Origin: Conexibacter sp. CPCC 206217
GTDB lineage: Bacteria; Actinomycetota; Thermoleophilia; Solirubrobacterales; Solirubrobacteraceae
Reading direction: 5' to 3'
Assembly: GCF_030646165.1 (NCBI RefSeq)
Contig: NZ_JAUTDO010000014.1
Coordinates: 1-64,000, forward strand
Length of the DNA stretch: 64,000 bases
Below the pieces are notes generated by a model. That model was not told where the DNA came from, did not search any database, and saw nothing but the letters and a program-made list of their open reading frames with translations. The translations under genes and the position numbers were made by a program. This document shows, in pieces, positions 1-11,395 of the stretch (within the stretch, counting starts at the first letter, position 1; every line of letters begins with the position of its first letter).

Positions 1-86
1 TGGGCGCGGCGGCGCCCCAGCCGCGTGCCGCGCGGCGCGCGCCCGCGCGGTCGGCTGCGAGCGGCGCGGCCCGCGCGCGGGCTCGG

Positions 87-1463
87 CTACGCGCGCTCGA
101 GCAGCGCCACGCACTCGATGTGCGGCGTCTGCGGGAACATGTCGACCGGGCGCACCTTGCGCAGCACGTAGCCGGCCTCGACGAACTGGGCCGCGTTCGG
201 CGCCAGCGTCGTCGGGTTGCAGGAGATGTAGACGAGCCGCTTGGGCGACGCGTCGATGATCCGTCTGACGACCTTCTGCGACAGGCCCGCGCGCGGCGGG
301 TCGACGACGACGACGTCGGGCGAGCCGGCCTTGTCGACCAGCAGTCTCAGCGCCGTGCGGACGTCGCCGGCGAAGAAGTGCGCGTTGTCGATCTCGTTCA
401 GCCTCGCGTTGTTGATCGCGTCGGCGATCGCGTCCTCGACGATCTCCAGGCCCCACAGCTCGCCCGCGCGCGGCGACATCGTCAGGCCGACGGTGCCGAT
501 GCCGCAGTAGAGGTCGTAGAGGCGCTCGAAGCCGGCCAGCGCGGCGTAGTCGGTCGCGATCCCGTAGAGCTTCTCCGACATCTCCGTGTTGACCTGGAAG
601 AAGGCGTGCGGGGAGACGCGGTACGTCATCCCGCTCAGCTCCTCCTCCAAGTACTCTCTGCCGGCGATCAGCGTCGTGTCGCCGCTGGTGGTCGTCTCGC
701 CGAGGCCGTCGTACTGCGTCCACAGCAGGCCGTCGCAGTCGATCGCCTTCGCGAACGCGTCCTGGTCGAGATCGTCGCCCGGCATCGTCACGAGGCGGAC
801 CTGGAACTGGCCGGTGCGGCGCCCCTCGCGCACGACGCAGTTGCGCAGGAAGCCGCGGCGGGTGCGGCGGTCATACGCCGTCAGCCCCTGCTCGCGGCAG
901 AATCTGAGGACCTGGTCGCGGACCGCGTTGCCACGCTCGGACGCGAGCAGGCAGTCGTCGATCTGGACGATTCTGTCCCACTCGCCGGGCGCGTGGAAGC
1001 CGAAGATCAGCTCGCCTCTCTCGGCCGTGCCCTCGGTCCCGAACGAGTATTCGAGCTTGTTGCGGTAGCGCCACGTCTCCAGCGCCGGCACGATCGGCTC
1101 CAGCTCGAAGCCGGCCAGCTTGCCGATGCGGCGCAGCGCGTCGTCGACCTGCTGGGTCTTGATCTCCAGCTGCTTCTCGTACGGGAGGATCTGCCACGGC
1201 GCGCCCGGATGCTGCGCGACCGGCGCGATCCGGTCGGGGCTCGGCTGCAGCACCTCGAGCGTTATCGCCTCGCCGTAGTCGCGCTTGGTCTTGGTGACCT
1301 TCGCGCGCACCTTGTCGCCGGGGATCGCGCCCTGCACGAACAGCACGTAGCCGTCGTGCCGTGCGACGCCGTTGCCGCCGAAGGCGAGGCTGTCGATCGT
1401 CAGCTCCAGCTCGATGAAGCGGTCGGGCCGCTTCTTGCGTGGTGTCGTGTCGGGCGTGCTCAT
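87..1463 (-). CDS. TrmA/RlmD-family RNA (uracil-5-)-methyltransferase
   Basis: SAM-dependent methyltransferase that would methylate C5 of uridine in rRNA or tRNA in the cytoplasm. The 458-residue protein has an N-terminal TRAM-like domain (about residues 17-80), a SAM-binding motif LYDLYCGIGTVG, the motif VVVDPPRAG, and the catalytic Cys in YISCNPTT. The start chosen is the ATG that begins MSTPDTTPRKK; the reading frame stays open far upstream, but that part is only a shadow of the divergent peptidase gene. In E. coli RlmD a set of Cys residues before the YEAQL-like helix binds a 4Fe-4S cluster. Here that stretch (HPGAPWQILPYEKQL) has none, so this is a cluster-free member. Which RNA it modifies cannot be read from sequence. 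Confidence 0.93.
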   Translation of the reverse strand: MSTPDTTPRKKRPDRFIELELTIDSLAFGGNGVARHDGYVLFVQGAIPGDKVRAKVTKTKRDYGEAITLEVLQPSPDRIAPVAQHPGAPWQILPYEKQLEIKTQQVDDALRRIGKLAGFELEPIVPALETWRYRNKLEYSFGTEGTAERGELIFGFHAPGEWDRIVQIDDCLLASERGNAVRDQVLRFCREQGLTAYDRRTRRGFLRNCVVREGRRTGQFQVRLVTMPGDDLDQDAFAKAIDCDGLLWTQYDGLGETTTSGDTTLIAGREYLEEELSGMTYRVSPHAFFQVNTEMSEKLYGIATDYAALAGFERLYDLYCGIGTVGLTMSPRAGELWGLEIVEDAIADAINNARLNEIDNAHFFAGDVRTALRLLVDKAGSPDVVVVDPPRAGLSQKVVRRIIDASPKRLVYISCNPTTLAPNAAQFVEAGYVLRKVRPVDMFPQTPHIECVALLERA

Positions 1464-1487
1464 GAAGAGGCTTAGGATGGCAGGGTC

Positions 1488-3071
1488 GTGGACCTTGGTG
1501 CATATCGAGTGCAGGCAGAGACGTTCGTCGCCGAGCTGGGCGACGAGTACCACGCGCACTACGCGGGGCTGCGCGACGGGTTCGAGGTCGACGCGATCTA
1601 CGCGCGTCACGCGGCGCTGTTCGCTCCCGCCGCCGTCGACGCGCTGCGCGTGCTGACCGCCGCCGCCGACGACGCGGCGGGCGTGCGCGACGACGAGGCG
1701 CGGCGACTGCGGATGCTGCTCGACTTCGCCGTCGAGGGCTGCGTCGGCCTCGCGACCGCACCGGCGGCGGAGGCGATCGCGCAGCGCGAGGCGTCGCTGC
1801 GGCTCGACGTCGGCGGAACGATGCTCGGCTTCCGCGAGTCGAGCACCGTGCAGGCGAATGAGCCGTCGCGCGAGCGCCGGGCGGAGATCGAGGCCGTGCG
1901 GCTGGAGGCGACCGAGACGCAGCTGAACCCGCTGCACCGTGAGGCGCTCGCGCGCACGCGCGACGTCGTGCGCGAGCTGGGCTGGTCGAGCTACCGCGCG
2001 CTCTGCAGCGAGCTGAAGGGCTACGACCTGGAGGCGCTGTCGGACGGGACCGCGCAGTTCCTCGCGGCGACCGACGCCGCGTACGCGGGCGTGGTCGAGC
2101 CGGCCCTGGCGCGCGTGGTCGGCGTCGGTCTCGGCGACTTCGCGCGCGCCGACCTGCCGTGGTTCTTCCGCGCGCGGGTCGACGACGACGCCTTTCCGGC
2201 AGAGCGGCCGCTGGAGGCGTACGGCGCGACGCTCGCGGGGCTGGGGCTGGAGCCGACGGCGGGCGGGCGGATCGCGCTCGACGTCGAGGCGCGGCCGCGC
2301 AAGTCGCCGCGCGCCTTCTGCGTCCCGGTCCGCGCGCCGCAGGACGTGCGGCTGGTCGTGGCGCCGGTCGGCGGTCGCGACGACTACGTCGCACTGCTGC
2401 ACGAGGGCGGCCACGCGCAGCACTACGCCCACGTCGAGCCGGCGCTCCCGTTCGAGTTCCGTCAGCTCGGCGACAACGCGGTGACCGAAGCGTTCGCGTT
2501 CCTCTTCGACCACCTCACCGAGGACCCGCGCTGGCTGCGGCGGCGGCTCGGGGTGGGGAGCGGCGGGCGCGGGGCCGCGGCGGGCGCGGGTGCGGCAGGC
2601 TCTGGCTCACGCGGGGCCGTGGCCTCCACCGCGGCGGAGCGCGACGACGACCCGCTCGCCGTCCACGCCCGCGCCGCGCGGCTCGTCTACCTGCGCCGCT
2701 ACTGCGGCAAGCTCGCGTACGAGTCGGTCGCGCATGGCGAGGCGCCGCCCGACGACGCGGCGCTTGCCGACGTCTACTCCCGCTCGCTGTCGAGCGCGGT
2801 CGGCGTCGCGTGGCCGTCGGCGACCTACCTGGCGGACCTCGACCCGGGCTTCTACGTCGCCGCCTACCTGCGCGCGTGGGCGTTGGAGACGCACCTGCGC
2901 CGCTGGCTGGAGCAGCGCTTCGGCCCCGACTGGTTCGCCACGCCCGCCGCCGGCGAGCTGCTGCGCGGCCTCTGGGCCGACGGCCAGCGCCTCAGCGCCG
3001 AGGAGCTGCTGCACACGCTGACCGGCGAACAGCTCGACCTCGCCGTGCTGGTCGCCGATCTGGGGTTGTGA
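1488..3071 (+). CDS. M3-like zinc metallopeptidase
   Basis: Probable zinc-dependent oligopeptidase of the thimet/M3 type, 527 residues. The diagnostic motif is LLHEGGHAQHY near residue 305, an HExxH zinc site. The body is helical and Arg/Glu-rich with no signal peptide, so it is probably cytoplasmic. A Gly/Ala-rich low-complexity insert (about residues 356-384) interrupts the region after the zinc helix. The GTG start (MDLGAYRVQ) lies only 24 bases from the divergent methyltransferase start, so the two promoters must overlap. Peptidase function is a family-level inference; the substrate is unknown. Confidence 0.8.
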   Translation: MDLGAYRVQAETFVAELGDEYHAHYAGLRDGFEVDAIYARHAALFAPAAVDALRVLTAAADDAAGVRDDEARRLRMLLDFAVEGCVGLATAPAAEAIAQREASLRLDVGGTMLGFRESSTVQANEPSRERRAEIEAVRLEATETQLNPLHREALARTRDVVRELGWSSYRALCSELKGYDLEALSDGTAQFLAATDAAYAGVVEPALARVVGVGLGDFARADLPWFFRARVDDDAFPAERPLEAYGATLAGLGLEPTAGGRIALDVEARPRKSPRAFCVPVRAPQDVRLVVAPVGGRDDYVALLHEGGHAQHYAHVEPALPFEFRQLGDNAVTEAFAFLFDHLTEDPRWLRRRLGVGSGGRGAAAGAGAAGSGSRGAVASTAAERDDDPLAVHARAARLVYLRRYCGKLAYESVAHGEAPPDDAALADVYSRSLSSAVGVAWPSATYLADLDPGFYVAAYLRAWALETHLRRWLEQRFGPDWFATPAAGELLRGLWADGQRLSAEELLHTLTGEQLDLAVLVADLGL

Positions 3072-3116
3072 AGCGTCGCGCGCGCCGCGGGTGCGAGGGG
3101 CGCTAGGTTGGGGTCG

Positions 3117-3551
3117 ATGAGTGAGGTTGGCGGTGATGACGACATGGCGATGACGGGTGGGTGCAACTGCGGAGCGGTGCGGTTCGCGGTCACGGCTCCG
3201 TTCGAGTCGGCCGGCTACTGCCACTGCCGGCGCTGTCAGCGCCGCACCGGGACGGGGTCGTCGATCGGCGGGACGGTGGCGTCGTCGGCGTTCGCGATCG
3301 TGCAGGGTGCGGAGCATGTGCGGACGTGGCGGCCCGAGGACGGGTGGGCGAAGTCGTTCTGCGGCGCGTGCGGCTCGCACCTGTTCTCCGGCGGCGTCGA
3401 CGGCGACGCGCTCGTCGGCGTCCGGTTGGGCGCGCTCGACGGCGACCCCGGCATCCGCCCGCAGTGGCGCCAGTGGGTCGGCTCCGCGCTCCCGTGGGAG
3501 CCGATCCCGGACGACGGCCTGCCGCGCTACGAAGGCCGCCGGACGGACTGA
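3117..3551 (+). CDS. GFA/CENP-V family zinc-binding protein
   Basis: Small (about 144 aa) protein of the glutathione-dependent formaldehyde-activating fold. The paired zinc-binding Cys motifs are clear: CNCGAVRF near the N-terminus, CHCRRCQ, and later CGACGSH. Family members bind structural and sometimes catalytic zinc, but many are not formaldehyde-related, so I do not infer a reaction. Start choice is uncertain: ATG 3117 (MSEVGG) is used here, a TTG lies three codons upstream, and an ATG at 3144 (MAMTGGCNCG) would also give a complete domain. The gene is followed by a hairpin terminator. Confidence 0.82.
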   Translation: MSEVGGDDDMAMTGGCNCGAVRFAVTAPFESAGYCHCRRCQRRTGTGSSIGGTVASSAFAIVQGAEHVRTWRPEDGWAKSFCGACGSHLFSGGVDGDALVGVRLGALDGDPGIRPQWRQWVGSALPWEPIPDDGLPRYEGRRTD

Positions 3552-3560
3552 CGAACGCGA

Positions 3561-3586
3561 ACGGCGGCCGATCGCTCGGCCGCCGT
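3561..3586. terminator. Bidirectional hairpin terminator
   Basis: Perfect 11-bp inverted repeat (ACGGCGGCCGA / TCGGCCGCCGT) with a 4-base loop TCGC, lying between the convergent ends of the GFA-family gene and the phasin-like gene. There is no long U tract, as is usual in high-GC actinobacteria. Confidence 0.7.
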
Positions 3587-3638
3587 CGTTGAAGCACTGC
3601 TCGGCGACCGCGGGGCGGGCGCCGGGATGTCGTGGTCG

Positions 3639-4835
3639 TCAGCCGAGTCTGCCGACGGCTCTGCGGGCCTTATCGGCGGTCGCGGCGAGCTTGTCGACGG
3701 CCTCGGCGCGGCGGGCCTTCGCGCTCTTCTCCTCGAGCTTGCGCGAGAGCGCGTCGAGCTGATCGATTCCCTTGCCGAGCAGCTCGTCGAGGTTGCCGAG
3801 CACGTCGTCGGTCTGCTCGCGACCGCGGCGCACCAGCTCCGAGACGAGGTCGTTCGCGTCTCCTCTGGTGACACGGCCCCTCTCGACCGCCTCGTCGAGC
3901 GTGCCCTGGATCTTGTCCGCGGCGAGCAGCACGAGGTTGAGCGGCTCGAAGACGCGATCCGACAACTGCTCGCGCAACGTGCCGACGAGCTGCGCGAGCG
4001 GGTCGCTGTCGCCCTTCGCCGCTCTCACGCTCGCAGCTGCCTCGTCGACGCCAGCCGTCGCAGCGGCGGCCGACGGGCCGGCCGGCGGGGTTCTGGCAGC
4101 GGTCGCTCTTCTCGCCGCAGGTCTGCTCGCGGCGGCTCTTCTGGCCGCAGGTCTGCTCGCGGCCGCTCTCCTGGCCGCCGGTCTTCTGGCCGCAGCTCTT
4201 CTCGCCGCGGGCACTCTTCTGGCGCTGGCTCTCGCGGCGGCCGGCGCTCTTCTCGCCGCGGCTCTCGTCGCTCTCGCCGCCGACGCTCTTCTCGCGGAGG
4301 CGGCGCTCGCCGCCGGTCTGCTCGCGGTCGCTCTTCTCGCTGCGGCGCCGCTCGCGGCAGTCGCGCTTCTCGCGGCTCTGGCGGCCGGTGCTCTTCTGGC
4401 CGCGGCCGCTCTTCTCGCCGCTCTCGCGGCCGGTGCTCTTCTCGCGGCGGTCGCTCTTCTCGCCGCTCTGGCAGCCGGCGCTCTTCTGGCCGCGGCCGCT
4501 CTTCTCGCGGCAGGCGCTCTGCTCGCGGCAGCTCTTCTCGCCACGGCTCTGGCAGCGGCCGGCGTTCTTCTCGCCGCCGCGGGTCTACTCGCGACCGATC
4601 TTCTGGCAGTCGTCGCTCTACTTGTCGCTGCTCTGATCGCGGCGGCTGCTCTTCTCGCGGCCGGTGCTCTTCTCGCGGCGGCCGTCGCGGCAGACGCTCT
4701 TCTCGTCGCGGCTCTCGCGGCGGCCGGTCTTCTGCTGGCCGTCGCTGCTCTTGACGTCGCTCTCGCGGCCGCCGGTCTGCTCGTCGTCGCTCTTCTCGTA
4801 GCGGCGGACGATGCGGGGGACTTCGGCTGCGGCAT
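3639..4835 (-). CDS. Ala/Arg-rich protein with phasin-like C-terminal domain
   Basis: 398 residues in two parts. Residues about 1-265 are a low-complexity, strongly basic tail of repeated units such as ARRAPAARAARRA, rich in Ala, Arg, Pro and Ser, which looks like a histone H1-type disordered nucleic-acid-binding tail but uses Arg where AlgP/PhaF-type tails use Lys. The last ~125 residues form an amphipathic helical domain (LREQLSDRVFEP, GTLDEAVERGRVTRGDAND) resembling actinobacterial proteins annotated as PHA synthesis regulator phasin. This strand is coding because it has a good ribosome site (TGAGGAG) six bases before the ATG and a sensible folded C-terminus; the opposite-strand frame is a Leu/Ala shadow. 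A role coating storage granules and/or tethering them to DNA is inference by analogy with PhaF. Confidence 0.75.
   Translation of the reverse strand: MPQPKSPASSAATRRATTSRPAAARATSRAATASRRPAAARAATRRASAATAAARRAPAARRAAAAIRAATSRATTARRSVASRPAAARRTPAAARAVARRAAASRAPAARRAAAARRAPAARAARRATAARRAPAARAARRAAAARRAPAARAARSATAASGAAARRATASRPAASAASARRASAARATRAAARRAPAAARASARRVPAARRAAARRPAARRAAASRPAARRAAASRPAARRATAARTPPAGPSAAAATAGVDEAAASVRAAKGDSDPLAQLVGTLREQLSDRVFEPLNLVLLAADKIQGTLDEAVERGRVTRGDANDLVSELVRRGREQTDDVLGNLDELLGKGIDQLDALSRKLEEKSAKARRAEAVDKLAATADKARRAVGRLG
4060..4800 (-). repeat. Degenerate in-gene tandem repeat encoding the Arg/Ala tail
   Basis: On the plus strand, units such as GCTCTTCTCGCGGC and GCTCTTCTGGCCGC recur dozens of times at irregular multiples of three. 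They encode the basic tail of the phasin-like gene. Because repeats keep frame, length changes by slippage would lengthen or shorten the tail without breaking the gene. Confidence 0.8.
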
Positions 4836-4903
4836 GACGGCTCCTCAGAAGCAGGATGTAACGGGCGGTCGGCGCGAGGCTACCGCAGCGGCACGTCGAC
4901 CAG

Positions 4904-5776
4904 CTACCGCAACAGCAGTTCGAGCAGGGCTTTTTGTGCGTGACGACGGTTCTCGGCTTGGTCCCAGATGCGCTGACGCGCACCGTAGAGCACTTCCGCG
5001 GTGATCTCGTCACCAGGGTGCGCGGGCAGATCGTGAAGCGCGATCGCACCGGGCGCGGCGAGGTCCAGCAGCGCGTCGTCGACGCGGTAGGACGCAAGCG
5101 CGGCGCGGCGCGCGGCGGCGGTCTCCTCGTCGCCCATGCTGACCCACACGTCCGTATAGACCGCGTGCGCACCGGCGACCGCGCTGGACGGATCTTCGAA
5201 CAGCTCGGCGTCGGCGGTCGGCTCCAGCTGGTAGCCCTTCGGCGAGGCGACGCGCACCTTCACGCCCGCGAGCGAGCCCAGCAACGCGAGCGAGCGGGCG
5301 ACGTTGTTGCCGTCGCCGACGTAGGCGAGCACGACGCCGTCGAGCGCGCCGAACGCCTCCTTCAGCGTCATCAGATCGGCCAGCGCCTGGCACGGGTGAT
5401 GGTCGGCGGTGAGCATGTTGAAGACCGGCACGCTCGCGTGCGCGGCCAGCTCCTCCACAAGCGCGTCCGCATGCGTGCGGATGCCGAACGCGGCGACGTG
5501 GCGCGACAGCACGTAGGCGGTGTCGCGGACCGGTTCGCCGCGGCTCAGCTGCATCTCGTCCGGGCGCAGGATGACCGGATGACCGCCCAGTTCGAACACA
5601 CCCGCCTCGAACGACAGCCGCGTGCGCGTGGACGGCTTCTGGAAGATCAGCCCGACGCTCTTGCCGGCGAGCGCGCGCGAGGAGAGCGGCTCGGCCTTCA
5701 GCTCGATCGCGCGATCGACGAGCGCGAGCAGCTCGTCTCTGCTCAGTTCCGTTCCGGTGAGGAAGTGGCGCGGCAC
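4904..5776 (-). CDS. argF: Ornithine carbamoyltransferase
   Basis: Transfers the carbamoyl group from carbamoyl phosphate to ornithine in arginine synthesis, in the cytoplasm. 290 residues, normal to slightly short. The carbamoyl-phosphate motif STRTR (in QKPSTRTRLSFE), the HHPCQALADL motif and the SMGDE ornithine-loop motif are all present. The GTG start gives MPRHFLTG, the usual N-terminus. The ornithine-binding HCLP motif of most family members reads HDLPAHPGDE here, with Asp in place of Cys. That is the only feature that could question the substrate; a related carbamoyltransferase remains possible. No other arg gene is nearby, and the gene is divergent from the EEP hydrolase 23 bases away. 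Confidence 0.88.
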   Translation of the reverse strand: MPRHFLTGTELSRDELLALVDRAIELKAEPLSSRALAGKSVGLIFQKPSTRTRLSFEAGVFELGGHPVILRPDEMQLSRGEPVRDTAYVLSRHVAAFGIRTHADALVEELAAHASVPVFNMLTADHHPCQALADLMTLKEAFGALDGVVLAYVGDGNNVARSLALLGSLAGVKVRVASPKGYQLEPTADAELFEDPSSAVAGAHAVYTDVWVSMGDEETAAARRAALASYRVDDALLDLAAPGAIALHDLPAHPGDEITAEVLYGARQRIWDQAENRRHAQKALLELLLR

Positions 5777-5799
5777 GCGCGCCAGTGTACGGTCACTCG

Positions 5800-6498
5800 A
5801 TGGCCGTGCGCGTCGTGACCTGGAACCTCTTCCACGGACGCTCCGTCCCACCGCATGATCGCAATCTGTTCGACCTTTTTGCAGATCAACTTTGCACCTG
5901 GTCGTGGGATGTGGCACTCCTGCAGGAGGTCCCGCCATGGTGGGGACCGTTGCTGGCGACCGTCTGCGAGGCCCAGCAGGCGACCGCGCTGACGTCGCGC
6001 ACCCAGCTGCTGCCACTGCGACGCGCGATCGCCCAGCGCCGGCCGGAGCTGATCAAGTCCGGCGGCGGCGGCGCCAACGCGATCCTCGTGCGCGGCGCGC
6101 GGATCACCGCGCACGCGCGACGGCGCCTCTGCCTGTGGCCCGAGCGGCGCGTCGTGCACGCAGTCCGCGACGAGCACGGCCGCTGGTTCGCGAACCTGCA
6201 CGCGACCGTGCACCACGACGCCAACGCCCGTCGCGACATCGCGAACGCGGCCGCCGCGGCGCTGCGCTGGGCGAGCGGCGCACCGCTCGTGCTGGGCGGC
6301 GACCTCAACGTGCGCGATCCCGAGCTGCCCGGCTTCGCGCGCGGCGCGAGCCACGGCGTCGACCACGTCTACGTGACGGGCGGCTTCACGCGCGCGGCCC
6401 CGCGCGAGCTGCTGGAACGCGGTGCGCTGTCAGACCATGCGCCGGTGCTGGCGACGCTCGGCGAGCCCCCGCGCGCGACGGATCTGGGCGGGGCGTGA
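5800..6498 (+). CDS. Endonuclease/exonuclease/phosphatase (EEP) family hydrolase
   Basis: 232-residue metal-dependent phosphodiesterase-fold protein. EEP motifs occur in the expected order: TWNLFHGRS at the N-terminus, LLQEV, GGDLNVRD, VDHVYV and the C-terminal LSDHAPV catalytic His. No signal peptide, so a cytosolic DNA/RNA nuclease or a phosphoesterase; the family is too broad to name the substrate. ATG 5800 (MAVRVVTWN) is chosen because the motif begins at once; an upstream ATG at 5785 only adds five residues. It is divergent from argF. Confidence 0.85.
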   Translation: MAVRVVTWNLFHGRSVPPHDRNLFDLFADQLCTWSWDVALLQEVPPWWGPLLATVCEAQQATALTSRTQLLPLRRAIAQRRPELIKSGGGGANAILVRGARITAHARRRLCLWPERRVVHAVRDEHGRWFANLHATVHHDANARRDIANAAAAALRWASGAPLVLGGDLNVRDPELPGFARGASHGVDHVYVTGGFTRAAPRELLERGALSDHAPVLATLGEPPRATDLGGA

Positions 6499-6534
6499 CC
6501 GGTCAGCGATCCGTCGCGGAGCGAGGCGTGACCG

Positions 6535-8385
6535 TCAGCGCCCGGCGCCGCGCCGCTCTCCGGGCAGCAGCGTGAACGGGACCCGCGCGACAACCTGCTT
6601 CGGCTTCGCGCCGCGGCCGCCGACCGACGACGCGCGCACCAGCAGCCGGTAGCGGCCCGGGCGCAGCGGCCGGCCGCTGCCATCACGGCCGCCGATCGCG
6701 ATCGCGACGCGGCCGGCTCTGCGCACGTGCACACGCCGGACGGTCGCGCGCGCGGGCCGCAGGTGGCGCCAGCCGCCCGCGACACGCGGCTGCAGCGTGA
6801 CCGCGATCGCGGCGGGCGCGGTCACGCGCAGCCGCAGGTTCGCCCGCTGACCGAGCGCGAAGCGGTGCGGCGTCAGCCGCACGTCGCGCAGCGCGAAGCG
6901 CGGGCTCGGGGCGATCCTTCTCGGCACTCGCGGCGCTCGCGGCGGCGTCGGCGGCGTGCTCGGCGGGACGACGGGCGGCTCCCCGAACGGGTAGCGGTAG
7001 GGCAGCGGGCAGCCCGACTCGTCGACATGCCGCGCCGCCGCCAGCTCCGCCCCGTGCCAGACGAGCAGCCGTCTGCACGTGTAGCCGAGCCGGACGAAGG
7101 CTGGCCCGCTCGCCTGCTCGCCCGTCTGCGAGACGGTGAGCGGCGATCCCTCCTGCGCGCCGTCGGAAGTGAGCTGCTGCAGCTCGACGCGGCGCGGACC
7201 GCCGGCCGCGCCGACGTCGTACGCGAGGCCCTGTCTGCCGCTCAGGAACGTCGTCAGCGCAAGTCTGCCGATCGTCTCGCCCGCGGCCACCGGCCCGACG
7301 GTCTGCGGCGACGAGGGCCAACCGTCACCGGCGACCAGGCGCACGCGGACGCGATCGCCCGGCGCCTCGGTCCAGGCAACGCCCCATACCCACGGCTGCT
7401 GCGGCCAGAAGGCCTCGTCGCCGACGGTCGCGGCGAGCGGCCGTGCGGCAAGGTCGCCGTCGGTCCCGACCTGGCTCAAGCGCAGCACGTTTCGCGTCGG
7501 CGCACCGCCGGGCGCGAGCGTCCGCGCCAGCACCTCCTGCTCGTCGCTGCCGAGCAGCGGCGGGTCGCTGCCGCGCCACACGACCAGGTAGCCGAACCAC
7601 GGCATCCCTTCGATCGCGAGCGACCCGACGGCGTCGCCGGCCGGGTCCGACAGCTGCAGGGCCTCCGGCGCGATGCGACCCTGGTCCGGATCCCAGCCCT
7701 GCACGACGACCTGCGCGCGCCCGGCGTCGCCGGCGCGCACGCCGCGCCAGGTGACGAGCGCGGTGCGGCCGTATCCCTCGTGCACGACCGCGACCTCGTC
7801 GATCCGTTCGTGGGTCGTCTCCGACAGCGTCACGGGCGGCGCCAGCGGCGCGCCGTCCTGCGCGATCCGGCGACCGACGACGCGCTCGCCGTCGGCGTCG
7901 CGCGCGACCCAGACGACGAGCCACTCGTTCGCCTCCTCCGCGGTCGCGTCCGCGGACGCAGCGCCGACGGCCGATGTCGCGGCGATCGCGTCCGCCGAGG
8001 CGGCGACGGCGGCTGGCGTCATGATCGGCGCCTGCCGCTGGCGATAGGCGAACGCCACGCCGGCGTCCTCGCCCGCTGGGACGCTCGACGCGTCCGAGAC
8101 GGTGACGTCCTCCCCGACCACGCTGCCGGACTGCGGCGCGAGGCGGCGCACGACGAGCTGCGGCGTGTCCCCGCCGACCACGTGCGGCAGCAGCGTCTCG
8201 CCGAACGGCGCGCCGAGCGGGAGCGACCCGATCGCGGGCGAGAGCGGCACGGGCAGCTGCAGCGGCGGGCCTTCGAGCACGGGGTCCGGCGGGTCGTACG
8301 GCGGATCGGCCGAGGCGGCGGCAGGTCCGATCGAGCAGCAGACGACGGCTGCGATGACGGCGGCGGCGATTCCGTGGCGCGGCAC
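6535..8385 (-). CDS. Secreted protein with C-terminal Ig-like domain
   Basis: 616 residues, function not recognised. The GTG start is preceded by AGGAGA and gives an export signal (short basic start, hydrophobic core, then AAASADP). The middle (about 60-470) is a run of beta-rich segments with regularly spaced Trp and acidic residues, as in extracellular beta-propeller or WD-like repeats. After a Pro-rich linker, the last ~110 residues (FALRDVRLTPHRF... onward) look like the Arg-rich Ig-like domain that ends many secreted proteins of this order. Probably cell-surface or extracellular; no catalytic motif is visible. Confidence 0.7.
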   Translation of the reverse strand: MPRHGIAAAVIAAVVCCSIGPAAASADPPYDPPDPVLEGPPLQLPVPLSPAIGSLPLGAPFGETLLPHVVGGDTPQLVVRRLAPQSGSVVGEDVTVSDASSVPAGEDAGVAFAYRQRQAPIMTPAAVAASADAIAATSAVGAASADATAEEANEWLVVWVARDADGERVVGRRIAQDGAPLAPPVTLSETTHERIDEVAVVHEGYGRTALVTWRGVRAGDAGRAQVVVQGWDPDQGRIAPEALQLSDPAGDAVGSLAIEGMPWFGYLVVWRGSDPPLLGSDEQEVLARTLAPGGAPTRNVLRLSQVGTDGDLAARPLAATVGDEAFWPQQPWVWGVAWTEAPGDRVRVRLVAGDGWPSSPQTVGPVAAGETIGRLALTTFLSGRQGLAYDVGAAGGPRRVELQQLTSDGAQEGSPLTVSQTGEQASGPAFVRLGYTCRRLLVWHGAELAAARHVDESGCPLPYRYPFGEPPVVPPSTPPTPPRAPRVPRRIAPSPRFALRDVRLTPHRFALGQRANLRLRVTAPAAIAVTLQPRVAGGWRHLRPARATVRRVHVRRAGRVAIAIGGRDGSGRPLRPGRYRLLVRASSVGGRGAKPKQVVARVPFTLLPGERRGAGR

Positions 8386-8505
8386 GAGAGGGTCTCCTGG
8401 AGGCGACGAGCGAGGTGGTGCGGCGAGGGTAGCGGCGCTGCGCCAGCGGATCGATCCCTAACGCTCAGCGCACCAGCCGTTCGATCCCGAGCGCGGCGCG
8501 GCGCG

Positions 8506-11231
<2,726 letters not shown>

Positions 11232-11237
11232 GAGCCT

Positions 11238-11330
11238 CCTTCCCTGCGCCGGCATTATCCGGATCAGGTCGTGACGGTCGGCGGTGCGTGCTCACCGCCC
11301 TCTCAGCCCGCTGATGGGCTCCCGTGCCGA
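11238..11330 (-). promoter_or_regulatory. TPP riboswitch (THI element)
   Basis: Read on the minus strand, the element has the two hallmark blocks of the thiamine pyrophosphate aptamer: GGGCTGAGAGGG in the 5' half and ACCTGATCCGGATAATGCC followed by GGCGCAGGGAAGG in the 3' half. The last block merges into the AAGGAGG ribosome site of thiO (11235-11241), so ligand binding would directly bury the Shine-Dalgarno sequence. Translational control is therefore more likely than termination; no separate terminator is visible between aptamer and start. Confidence 0.95.
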
Positions 11331-11395
11331 CGATGGTAGCGCCCGGACGGGCAAGCGCGGTTGCGCGCCAGCTCGCGCTCCGTCACGATTCGCGG

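Noticed and set aside
1-86. Possible end of another gene at the window edge
   Set aside because: Too short and too biased in composition to support a call.
3772-5004. Plus-strand 410-residue frame, Leu/Ala-rich, looks like a giant membrane protein
   Set aside because: It is the complement of the Arg/Ala repeat tail. The opposite strand has the ribosome site and a folded C-terminal domain.
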